Of a DNA stretch of 64,000 nt, positions 11,592 through 21,667 are shown one piece after another. A model generated the notes under the pieces. It was not told the DNA's origin and made no database searches. It saw only the letters and a program-made list of their open reading frames with translations. The position numbers were made by a program, and so were the translations under genes. Origin of the DNA: Allantophomopsis cytisporea (Eukaryota > Ascomycota > Leotiomycetes > Phacidiales > Phacidiaceae); contig CP103037.1 in NCBI GenBank assembly GCA_024752435.1, positions 2,046,001 to 2,110,000 on the forward strand. Direction: 5' to 3'. Position 1 is the first letter of the stretch; the number at the start of each line of letters is the position of its first letter.

Positions 11592-12929
11592 ATGGCACCG
11601 AGTAATGTATCTCCATACATGAAGGCTACCATCGCGCACGCGCATGATACTGATCACAAATCAACATCTGCCAGAACACCGAGATCCAAGAAAGGACAAA
11701 TGTCTTCTAATACTCCCGGAAGACCCAGCACAGATCAAACTTCTGTTCATATCAGCTCACCCCTTCACGCGCAATACCCTGGAAGTCCATACAATTCATC
11801 AATACCAAGCCCAGACCACACGAATTATCATGCTTGGGCGAATGCTCATAGCTATACATCAAATCATCATTCCAATCCAAACATGGCGCCTATGGGCTCA
11901 CAGCACTATACTCCCTCATCTCCACTCTACCAATCCAGTTCTCTCGATAGCAGTACTCAGATTTCCAATACTTGGAAACCTTCGCCACAAAAGCCTGCTC
12001 CCCAAGTACAATACCATGACTATCACGATAACCCTGAACCTTCGCCACTCCTATCAAGTCAGCAAATCGCTTATGAGAACTATCATGGTATGTCAGCGAC
12101 TCCAGATTTCCAACATACTTTTCAATCTCAGTATCAGGACTACAATTACATGTCACCACCGCCACAACCCCAGCCTCATTACCAAGAATATCATGATACA
12201 CCACCACCACAATCTCAGCCCCAGTATCAAACCTATCATGATACAACACCGCCTACTGGTCAACTTATGTATCAAGGTTACCAGAGCCATACGGGAGCTT
12301 TAAAGAACTATGATATTCATGGCATGTTGAAAGATCAGCCTACGGACATCCCTCAATCACCATATGACGCGTGTCAGGATGCACCGAGAGATCCTAAGGT
12401 CCAGGACTATGAGACTCAAGTCATGGTGACAGACCCAAAAGTCCAGTTCGATCATCAAGCTCAGCATGCTGACTATCAGAGACCCAATGAGTTCAGGCCA
12501 GAGACATCCGGAACACCTTCTACCTCAGACCTTGCTCTAGCAGACTCAAGTGCCACTCCAAACTATAAAGTCAGCGATTTTGCGGTCCACCTCCTGCCGG
12601 AGCACAAGAACATCTGCCCAGAGAGCCTTGCGGGGTACAACAATTGCACTTGCATGATGCAGAAGGTCTGCCCAGACTTCGCGACCGAGCATGGCGACGA
12701 ATGCATCTTTGGAGACTACTGCCTAAGCGCTCATGTTCGTTCTTCATGCGAGGAGTCTGTTCTGGGCCAGGATTGCAAACGCGTGACAGAGGGTGACTGG
12801 CTCCATATGCGAACAAGACATCATTGGGTGGCGGATGATAAGGATGCTGAGGTTTGGAGTCGTCAGGCTAGTGCTTCGTTGAGATGGGCTCATGGCAATG
12901 GGGGGTTTCCAGAAGATCAGCATGGATAA
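11592..12929 (+). CDS. Gln/Pro/Tyr-rich protein with C-terminal Cys/His cluster (putative zinc-binding)
   Basis: Unrecognised 445-residue protein, intact in one exon. Residues 1-330 are low-complexity and polar. They include imperfect repeats around residues 135-235 built on YQ.YHD and PPPQ..PHYQ, typical of disordered fungal regulators. From residue 342 there are eight cysteines with histidines. One stretch reads C-x10-C-x5-C-x3-H (CPDFATEHGDEC, then IFGDYCLSAH), close to but looser than a canonical CCCH finger; a C-x9-C-x-C-x5-C cluster precedes it. This suggests metal binding, possibly RNA or nucleic-acid contact, which is inference. There is no signal peptide or membrane segment. Confidence 0.75.
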   Translation: MAPSNVSPYMKATIAHAHDTDHKSTSARTPRSKKGQMSSNTPGRPSTDQTSVHISSPLHAQYPGSPYNSSIPSPDHTNYHAWANAHSYTSNHHSNPNMAPMGSQHYTPSSPLYQSSSLDSSTQISNTWKPSPQKPAPQVQYHDYHDNPEPSPLLSSQQIAYENYHGMSATPDFQHTFQSQYQDYNYMSPPPQPQPHYQEYHDTPPPQSQPQYQTYHDTTPPTGQLMYQGYQSHTGALKNYDIHGMLKDQPTDIPQSPYDACQDAPRDPKVQDYETQVMVTDPKVQFDHQAQHADYQRPNEFRPETSGTPSTSDLALADSSATPNYKVSDFAVHLLPEHKNICPESLAGYNNCTCMMQKVCPDFATEHGDECIFGDYCLSAHVRSSCEESVLGQDCKRVTEGDWLHMRTRHHWVADDKDAEVWSRQASASLRWAHGNGGFPEDQHG

Positions 12930-13614
12930 GTGAATTTCTTTCTATCTATGTGGTTGGGAAGTGTTTCGCTTCAGTCACCCTCACACTCGAAAGAATCGTT
13001 AATACCTCAAGTGGAGGATTACGCCAGAACTTGTTACATGGACTAAGAACTTGTTGATTACTAGTGTTATGCCAATATTTTCTATAGGTTATGGGAGTTG
13101 GTTCGTGTGAAGCGTGAAATAGTTCTGAGTTTCAATCTTCGTGGTACTCAACTTGATGTAATAAATTCACACCCGCATCCTATTATAATATGTTGAAGCC
13201 GTTGCTATTGCTCAAGAAGGTTAATCCCCTGTCCCTAAGTTATGATCATCGATAGCTGTAAGGCTACCGATAAATATATGCTGTAGATGACAGCAACGCT
13301 CTAAATTGTCACATGGCCTTAATCAACTCCATACCACCTAATGAATTTATAGCATTTATTATTGGCTTTCGATAACTATTCTCAAGTTTCACTATTATTT
13401 GCCGTGAAATGTACGGATAAGTATATCCCATTTGATATTGATTAGGCGTAGCTAGCGATAGCCCATTGCCTGCAATAAAACTCACTTGAAGACCAGCATC
13501 TAATAACAACACTAGAAATATCAGAAACGTATGAGAACCCCGTGTTTGAAAAGAACAACCTTGAAAAGAAAGACTTTATGTTCTTTTCAGATATGCAAGC
13601 TTGAAATTAAGGTC
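12930..13614. other. Intergenic spacer (convergent)
   Basis: AT-rich 685-bp gap between the 3' ends of the Cys-rich protein gene and family member B. Only short ORFs without recognisable features are present; it is presumably two 3' UTRs. Confidence 0.5.
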
Positions 13615-13909
13615 TTAGGTCTTTCCGAAGATATTGTCGAGCTTCTTCTTCATGTGAATTCTATGAGCTTTCTTGCACTTGCTGCTAGACCTGAATGGAG
13701 TAAGACCAAGAGCTACTCTTTCGTGTGACTCGGAAGTTCCGACGTATGTGTCGAGAGCGTAGCTTTCTCCGTCTTGGGACTGAGACTGGTCATAATAGTG
13801 ATCATCGTTGCTTAGAGAGTCATTATATGGCAGTGATAGATGATGATAGATTATCCACAAACCTGGTAAGAGAGCCATTGTAGGCTGGAGAACGATTCTG
13901 TTGGGACAT
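13615..13909 (-). CDS. Small two-exon protein, NGS/HE family member B
   Basis: Unrecognised 80-residue protein. Exon 1 is 13909-13863 and encodes MSQQNRSPAYNGSLT; exon 2 is 13810-13615. The 52-nt intron has a less usual GTTTGT donor and an AAG acceptor, and splits a Ser codon (AG^C) exactly as in members A, C and D. The shared core reads TYVGTSESHERVALG. The tail is short and strongly basic (KCKKAHRIHMKKKL), unlike the Gln tail of C or the long polar tail of A. There is no signal peptide or membrane helix. The non-consensus splice sites make this model slightly weaker than A and C. Confidence 0.5.
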
Positions 13910-15328
13910 TCTGAGTGTAAAGGCTCTACTGATCGAGCTAGATAGGTAGTGAGAGGAATCTCAGCAAAATAAATAAAGATTTATATCAGATATGAGATTT
14001 CGATTGCTGGTACGGATCTGGACTTCTCGGGATAACTTGAGATATTTATAGTTGGGCCCCCGAGTACGACGATAAATGTCAAAGTCATCACACGCCGAAA
14101 ATCCACCTGTAAGGCGTCTGGAATGTATATGTTTGTTATATGTAGATTGTGAATTGTCTTAATATCGAGATATCACTTGCACCCTAAGAAACATCAAAAG
14201 CCTCTCTTGAACGAAATATTCCCCCCTGAGTCAAATGACTACACCAGATAGTATCTATGCCGCGCAGATCAATACTAACGCCTACAAGATACATTCTTGG
14301 AATGGCTATTTTTACACATATACAGTACTTTGGTTGGGATGTTTCGTCAACACCAGCAGACCAACCGATCAAGAAACATGTGACATTCATGAAACAATAC
14401 CGAGCAGACCTATTTGACTGGGAAATATAGGGGTTATAGCCTTATTTGTGTGCCTGGTACACCAATTACGCTCAGACACAAGCCTTAAGGCTTTCGAACT
14501 ACGGCCATATCTTCAGAGAGCCTTACATGACAATTCCTACATTCAGTACATTCCAGCATTACCAATTGTTCAATAGCCTATGCACTTACCATGACAATAA
14601 AAGCTCAGTGAACTATGCGGAGAGGTGAGGGTTGTACACAAGTACTAGCCCGGTCCTGCTTTTGGCACTCACGTGCCTTACGCATGGCTAACAGTTTTTG
14701 AATAGCAATTTCATATCATAAATGCGCATCAACACTTTATGAGCGTATTTGAGCGTCAGAAAAGGTTCTCATATCTTCTCAGGGCACCTCAGACTATGTG
14801 AATAGTTTTACGCATTGAGGCCTAACATACAAAAATAGGTCGAAGCAGGTCATGCTGTAATGTTTTACATATTTTAGGAACTGATAACTTAGGCCCCAGT
14901 CAGATGTCTAACATATGTTTCCATGTGTTACTCCTTTACAAAGCGAACAACGTTGCCTTTATTGCAAAGTTGCTTTACAGTTGAGCTTAAAGGCGGGATA
15001 CTCCTGGATATTTTGAGGCTGCATTCCAGTGAGTTTGAATGATAGTCCCTGGTTCGAGCAGGCAAAGTAGGCATCGCGAGACTCAGTATATCGGAGACAA
15101 TAGTTGAAACAAGGGGTCTGAAGTACTAGGAGCTTCTGATTCGTATTTATGCAGCTAAACTGTATCTGAAAATCATTTGGAATAGCCCTCATAGCACACG
15201 TAGGATTGAAACATAAGCTCCCATCAGCGACTCCACGTGATAATCTGCATTATCGATAGTACCTTACTCCTGGGAACATAAAAAATAGAGTTGGAATAGG
15301 GGAACAAAGGCAAATTTTCATTCTGATG
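13910..15328. other. Intergenic stretch with one Cys-containing ORF
   Basis: No supported gene. A minus-strand ORF at 14959-15192 (77 codons, five Cys, open further upstream to about 15243 without an ATG) has a globular-looking composition. It could be an exon or a relic; no family is recognised. Confidence 0.3.
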
Positions 15329-15496
15329 CTACACCAACGGGTAGAGCTTTGTCTTCTGGTGATATGGATAAGCGCAGTAAGGGATGGATTGATCAAACCA
15401 TTGACTACACAACGATGCCTATCGTAATCTATGTATAGATGTACCATTACCATAACCAAAGACTGACCTTGCGACAATACTCGACGCATTACTCAT
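15329..15496 (-). pseudogene. Possible truncated fifth member of the NGS/HE family
   Basis: Exon 1 (15496-15468) would encode MSNASSIVA and end AG before a GTCAGT donor. A 63-nt intron to a TAG acceptor at 15405 would again split a Ser codon (AG^T). The following frame reads only 24 codons, containing YCAYPYHQK, before a stop at 15329. The intron phase and the Y..P.H pattern resemble the family, but His-Glu is His-Gln and the tail is missing. It may be a relic or chance. Confidence 0.2.
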
Positions 15497-15949
15497 CTTG
15501 CCAAATCCGGCTCTTTCTGTACAGAGCAAATAAATAATTAATTTGAGGCAGTTGACGCATCAGGAACAAGTGCTTATTGCTGTTGTCTAGCGGGTGAGAG
15601 TTGTTACTTGTTCTGGAAACTTGATCTCAAGGATTTTTTATTCTGGTGTAACATAGGAGGTGGGTCGGGACGTATCCAAGTAACCTGCAGCACGTGGTTC
15701 TCTTGACCATACACTATCGGAGGTGCACCAGTCTGCATTTCCGATCATACTTTACATCACTTAGCACTCTTGCAGAAGGGCAAAGATTTGACGCGTTCTA
15801 TTGACCTCGTACTTTTTCTTTTCGCTTTCTGTATACAACATCATACAACCATCCCAAATTTACCATCCATAACTCCCAAGTCCCACGCCTTTGTCGACCA
15901 CCCAAGATCTCTTTTAACAATCAAGCATATTCAAAATAATAATTCTGTA

Positions 15950-16316
15950 CTATTTGTGAGTCTTCAAGTAACCGGGAAGACGATTGTCGATGTCCGCAAG
16001 AAATCTTTGCAAGTCTTTCTGATGTACCTTTGGAGTCTTTTTGTCGATGGCCGAAACAGCCAGTTGCTCGTGGCTTTGCTCCTCCTCTATATACTGCTTG
16101 GTATTTTGATTTGCAAGTGGATCCAGCTTCTTTGCAGAAACCTGTTCGTCAAGTGCCGTATTCTCTCCACTGGGGCTGATATCGGGTCAGAGACTCTCTT
16201 GCTCAAATAGCAGGCCGTGAGTATGTCAAGATCAACCAACGAGAATAGTTGGGCTCGTACCTCAAGTAGAGCGATCCATTGTTAGCACACTGTGAAGTTC
16301 GCGTGCTTGAAGACAT
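15950..16316 (-). CDS. Small two-exon protein, NGS/HE family member D
   Basis: Unrecognised 93-residue protein. Exon 1 is 16316-16261 and encodes MSSSTRTSQCANNGSLYL; exon 2 is 16175-15950. The 85-nt intron has a GTACGA donor, a CTGAC branch-like site and a CAG acceptor, and splits a Ser codon (AG^C). The shared core reads QYIEEEQSHEQLAVS. The remainder is Lys/Asp/Glu-rich and ends GYLKTHK. A longer opposite-strand ORF (15770-16210) covers the same DNA and appears to be its shadow. A soluble charged protein is likely; function unknown. Confidence 0.6.
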
Positions 16317-18250
16317 TTTGTAAGGAGCGGGCTGATTGCGTGGTAAGCTTATGTAAGACTTTTGATTGCGAATGAATGTTATTGTATCTGTTAATGGTAT
16401 TCTCGTATACTGTAGAAGCGTCAAAAGAATGTTGCTTTGGTGTGAATAATGATCTGGGAGTTTTAATGTAATGGTGAAGATTCAGGAGGGAGGATCGTTC
16501 TTTATACCAGTACAAACCTGCATGCCTACTATACCTTTGAATAAGAGGCAGCCTTGAGAACGCATAAAACAACGAGAAGAGGGGGAAAATCTGATGAGAA
16601 AAAAGAGTTTCCCACTATCATCTCTACCCTTGACAATTTCTTGATATCGGCCCATTGGATGATGAGGTCGCTCAGGAACATGACGCTCGAAAAAGTGTGT
16701 GGGAGGGATGCTAGGGGTTTGTTACCCCAGACCAGCTTCTCCTCATTAGTCTAAATATCTGACGAGTCATAAAGCTTGCATAAATACAGTTGTGGCACTA
16801 CCGTATATTTTGACAAATAAAGAGCAACCTAATGGCATTTTCGGTAGTAGACGGAGAGTTATGCGAGACCAGACACAAGAAAAACTCGACGAGCAAGCCA
16901 AGGCAGATTGGGAATTGTCAAAATTTTTCACGCAATATAAGACAAATATAGAGCCTCTTGTTGGGTTGATTATTGTAGTGATCTGCGGCTGGTTCGACGT
17001 CATAAGTATTATTTGCTCACAATTCTCCCACTCATTACTCTTGGTTTTCCAAGTATGATACGTTAGAAAACCGCTCATGAACGTGCTCGTGATGCATGGT
17101 GGAATGCAAACGCCATCTGAACTGTATTGAAAGTGTGCAAAAGTCCTGAATTATCTAACTGTACAAGAAAATAAAGTTAATTGCTTGCAAACAGACCGCT
17201 TAACTGCTTAAATAAATACAGGTAGAGGGTCTGACCAGCAAAACACCTACGTACTGTTCCATAGCCAATCTGTAGCAGTCAATAGTCATGGAATAGAGGG
17301 CTTCAGATCCAGAGAGCCCTGGCCGGCGCTTACAAGGGAAAGTAATTGGATAATGGTGATGCAACATGGTAACACATGCAGGCCAGCCTCGTACGAACCA
17401 ACCATCAGTACATAACACAACATATAACCAAAGAACTGGTCTCTGCAATCTATCCGTCGTAACCCACGTACAGGCTGTCAAATTTGGTACCAGCAAAAAG
17501 CGAAGAGTTGATGGTAAAGAAAATTCAGAAATAGTCTTGACTCTTGACTACTGGGCTACGCACTATTGTTCCGTGAGGAGGCTTGAAATTCGCCGGCAGG
17601 TAATCTGACTTTGTACTATCTACGCCTTTCCGTTTTTTTCTTTCTTCTGGTTTCTTCGAACGAGTCGGCTAGTGCTGCATGATAAATTGAGCTCTTATCT
17701 GTGTTATGAGGCGTTCACCAAACTTGCATCCAAAGCATGAGAACTGTTCCTACACTCATGCAAAATTCTCTCACCCCCCCTCCCCCTTTCCCTTTCAAAT
17801 GATAAACAATCCAAGGATACTATCGTCGATGGAGTATGAAGCACAAAGAAGCTCACTCATCTTTTCTTCGTATATTAAATTCCATTGCATCATAAATCTA
17901 TCATTGCATTGTTTTTTACATCAGAGTTTGGATTCCATCTCAGTTAATCAGACTCTCTGCGCGAAGATAAGGAAACAATATTTCCAGTGGAACATTAGAA
18001 TAGTAGAAGAGTCTTAGCTTTACATAGGTACTGGATTGAAAAACTTTCAACGCCGCGTCATCATACAGCGAAATAACTACACGCTCTCTCGAGAACGTCA
18101 AAGCTGAAGACACAACAAACCATTCTATCCCAATGATACTTGAACTGTATAGGAGTGGTCTCGATTATAAAGATACTGCAGGCGAATTCCTCCGCCGAAC
18201 ATTTGAGATATCTTGGCGTCGTCTCGAAGATGCCCAACGATGCAGACTGT
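16317..18250. other. Intergenic stretch with a small membrane-type ORF
   Basis: The only ORF of note is 16792-17058 on the plus strand (88 codons). It has a charged N-terminal half and a hydrophobic stretch (VGLIIVVICGWFDVISIIC) that could span a membrane. There is no splice support and no homologue recognised. The rest is AT-rich without discernible features. Confidence 0.3.
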
Positions 18251-18855
18251 TTATTCAAGACGGCCGGTGATGTCTCGGTCTCCTCTAACGGGTTGCCTGC
18301 ATAAGTATTTAGCTCTAGATGAGAACCAAGTTGGCCAGTCGGAGCTGATGAGAATTTCTGAAGTATGCTTCTGGGCATGCTCTGCACGATACATTGTGCT
18401 TTGATTAGTGACGGCATAATTCTTAAGGATGGACTCACGATCATCACCATAATACTTTACATATATGACAGCACAAGAGATGAAAGCTAATTGCGCATAC
18501 ATTAACCTGCACCAATCTGTAGTGAGATAGGAAAATCTGGGCCATTCGATATGGCTTCAATGGGTGAAAAACAGAGCCAATGAAGGGATATGTGTACGTG
18601 GCTGAGCTGGGCTAATCTTCCGCCGCTAGAATCTAGGTTGCTTTGCTCTAGTAAGCCAGTCAGCATAAACCGAGTCAATGCAAACAAATCGGCTTTTCTA
18701 CCAATGATACGACTAAGAGTACGAGCTCCATCAGCCAACTCATTGTTCATGTCTGCTGCATACATGCTTGGCCCGTCATGATTCGAATCCTCTTTCTGTA
18801 TGGAAACTGAGGCAAGACATACTGCGGCTTCGGCGAGTGTCTGCCTCTTGGGCAA
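18251..18855 (-). CDS. Hypothetical protein, tentative two-exon model
   Basis: Exon 1 (from 18855) encodes about 117 residues of ordinary mixed composition, with plausible helices (ADGARTLSRIIGRKADLFAL) and no stop until a GTTAAT donor near 18504. Joining in phase to an acceptor CAG near 18361 gives a short second exon ending at 18251 (…DWPTWFSSRAKYL…). A competing reading extends a 129-codon ORF (18061-18450) in another frame. I recognise no family, and the first intron would be about 140 nt. It could be a gene fragment. Confidence 0.25.
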
Positions 18856-20945
18856 CGGTTAGTGCGGTAAGCGCTGCGTTGCATTACATCGAACACTTCT
18901 CCATGAACATCACGACACTCTTCTAGTCATGGCTTCACGGCGTCCACCTGCTGGTCCTGCATTGCGAACGCTTGCAACAATACGGACTATGCCAGCTTGA
19001 GTACTGAGACGTGGCGCCCAATATTTTCTGGAGCTTCGTAGCCATCGTCTACCCGCGTCTGTTGACCACATGTTATCATTCGTTTATTCCGCTTATTCAA
19101 TAGTGGCATACCATTTCTGCATAACAATTACAGTAACTTTCCACGTATGCGACATATATGAGAGACTGAGACAATCAATATTCACCGTGTCTCCAGTTCT
19201 CATGTCTTTGGTTTCTGATCTCATTTTGATCTCATAATCGAAGTTTACAGTCTGAAAACGACCACAATACACTCACAGTCGTTCGTATTCACGATCCACA
19301 TCCTGTTGAAGCTTCAGGGAACGTTATCGATCGGAGAATTTAGATCGAGAACACAGACACACAACAGTGACCCCACTTCTGATTCAGAGTGCGGGTGCAT
19401 GCAATGAGTGACTGGCGAGCGAACGAGCAACCTGGTGCAGGTGTTAACGAGGGTCAAAGCAGGCACCCAAGGTTCTCAAGATTCTGTGGCACGACCTCCA
19501 CCTTTTGATTGCACACAGAAACTCAATATACATACATACATATGATTCATGTGCGCGGCCCATACAACAAGGTTCAAGACCAACTGGAGTGCAGTACCCG
19601 GGTACATGTTGCATACTGCGCTACAAGCTTTGCCTATGGTCAAGGGTGTGCAGGATCGTGAACCTGGATTCTGAAGGCTGCTGAATTGACAGCTGATGTA
19701 GAGGGGTTTTTTATGCTTAACCACAGAGTTCCAAGCGTTGGTAAGGTTTGAAGGTTTCAATTGCGTTTTATCGGTTCATGCAAGATATCTGACAGACAAA
19801 CCTGTTCGTTGATTCAGGTATCTGTAGGCTGATGGTCCACAATAGTGTTGTGATTCGAGTTTCATTGACCAGCAGTACATAGGTACGGAGTAGATACCTA
19901 TGCATACTCTTTGAGTGCACATTTTCTCGTCTTCGTTATCATCAGGTGGCTTTGTCGAGTCAGCGTTGGTCAAAGTTACAAGCTGCTCGCTTGGCGTTTT
20001 TGACGTTTCTCGGCACGGCTCGACTCGAGTTAACCTTCCCTATTGTTTGGAGCCGGTTGTTTTAGTTAGTGGATTGAACGGGGAAGACTAACGTCGCGAT
20101 TCAATCACGATAAGCTTCCAGGAGAAGTTTTATCACTTTCTCATAATTGCCTCAATCGAGATGGTCACTTTCAAGATAGGTAGCAAAATTAGATGAGAGA
20201 GAGTTCAAAGTGGAATTTTCTGAGGTGTGTAATCTTGTATGCAAGATGATGAGGATTATTGAGGTTCGCGCGCAGCTGACCACTTTGAACCTCGGACAGA
20301 CTCAGCCTACCAACCATATGAGGTAGGTCGCAGGTTCTCAGCTGAATAACCCCGCTCCTTGCCAACACACAGTCTCTATTTAATAACGAGATACTCCCAT
20401 GATGAAGATAGACGAGCCGTAATAACCCCACTCTTGTCGCCCAGAACTCTCGCTCAGCGTGCAATCGTATCATCAATCATCCCACTTCGTCCGCTCTTGC
20501 TCGCTTCCAAAATCCCACTCTTGAAGCTTATCATCAGCTTATCTACCTGGTGACGCCTCATAACACACAACCTCCCCCTCAATATGGGATCATCGACATC
20601 CCGTACGACGTGTCGCCGATCGAACGTAAAGCCCAAATGGTCTTGAGCCTCAACCAACGATGATCAATGGACGACATGCGACGGTACACAGACAAGGCGG
20701 GACATGGTCTGAGGGGGGTCGAATGTAAACATACGATATAATGACATATTACTGCGACCACCACTAACCAGAGGATTGCCCCAATCCAACAGGTCGGTTT
20801 CCCACAACCAAAGCTCAGATGTCCGACGCTTCATGACACAGGACGGAAAGAATAAGATCGCTGGATGGATATGTCTGTCGGATGAGGGATAATTGTGATG
20901 GCGAAGAAGATGCAAGAGAAGGTGGAGATGAAGGTGAGGAGGTTA
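18856..20945. other. Intergenic stretch, nothing supported
   Basis: Only short ORFs without recognisable content occur on either strand. One exact TACGGAGTA word lies at 19884-19892. Confidence 0.5.
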
Positions 20946-21008
20946 ATGATGACAACGGTGACGACAATGATGACGAAAATGGTGACGACAATGGTGACGA
21001 ACGATGAT
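20946..21008 (+). repeat. GATGAC/AATGGTGAC minisatellite (acidic in one frame)
   Basis: The tract is built from units like GACGACAATGGTGAC and GATGACGAAAATGGT. In one plus-strand frame it reads as alternating Asp/Asn/Gly, preceded by Glu/Gly-rich codons, but there is no ATG after the upstream stop. It sits a few hundred bp past the 3' end of family member C on the other strand. Confidence 0.65.
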
Positions 21009-21317
21009 AGGGAAGTCGATGGCGAGGATAATGGCGAAAATGGCACTGGCAACACCTTTATGGTTTCCGATGGCCTCCACGGACGCCTGAACAAACGCCT
21101 GACCTAGAATGCAAAGAGAAATGCGACCAGGACCGATATCGAAACCGAAACGAAATCCAGAAACCCGTGACCCAACAACTCCAGAACGCCGATGTCTATT
21201 CATGGAGAGTATCATGTTCTTGGTGTCGTCCGCCTCGAGGGGACGCAGAGTAGAGAAAACCGGGAAATCCAAAAACCAGTGTGAAATTCGTGAGGTGGGA
21301 TTCGCGTTTCAGTCGAA

Positions 21318-21667
21318 TTACTGCTGCTGTTGCTGCTCTTGCTCGTCCAATGACACTCTGAATGGCTCCGGATAGTATTGGCTAGAGGCTTCATCAGCCG
21401 AGGCGGTAGCGGTGGGTTGTCCTATGGAGATCAGTTCATGACGTTGAGGTTCGCTCTGATATGTGGTGAGAGGGGTTTGGGACTCGTTCCCATAGCCCGT
21501 GGGTTGGTATCCGTGGGGGCCGGGCTGTCCACCCGAGCTATCAAATCGAAGTCAGCTGTGACGAATTTCGATTAATGGCACCCGGATGGATTTTTGACAG
21601 ACAAGATGACCTACCTCGAGACCGATCCGTTTCTAGGCTCTTGAGATGTGTAAGTATTCTGCGACAT
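21318..21667 (-). CDS. Small two-exon protein, NGS/HE family member C
   Basis: Unrecognised 90-residue protein and the best-supported member of the family. Exon 1 is 21667-21615 and encodes MSQNTYTSQEPRNGSVS; exon 2 is 21537-21318. The 77-nt intron has a good GTAGGT donor, a CTGAC branch-like site 18-20 nt before a TAG acceptor, and in-frame stops, so splicing is required. It splits a Ser codon (AG^C). The middle is Gly/Pro/Gln-rich, then comes the core TYQSEPQRHELISIG. The protein ends in an acidic-to-polyglutamine tail (DEQEQQQQQ). There is no signal peptide. Composition suggests a disordered soluble protein; function unknown. Confidence 0.65.

Noticed and set aside
15770..16210. Plus-strand 146-codon ORF with a hydrophobic stretch
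   Set aside because: It lies directly antisense to small family member D exon 2, whose spliced model has family support on the other strand.
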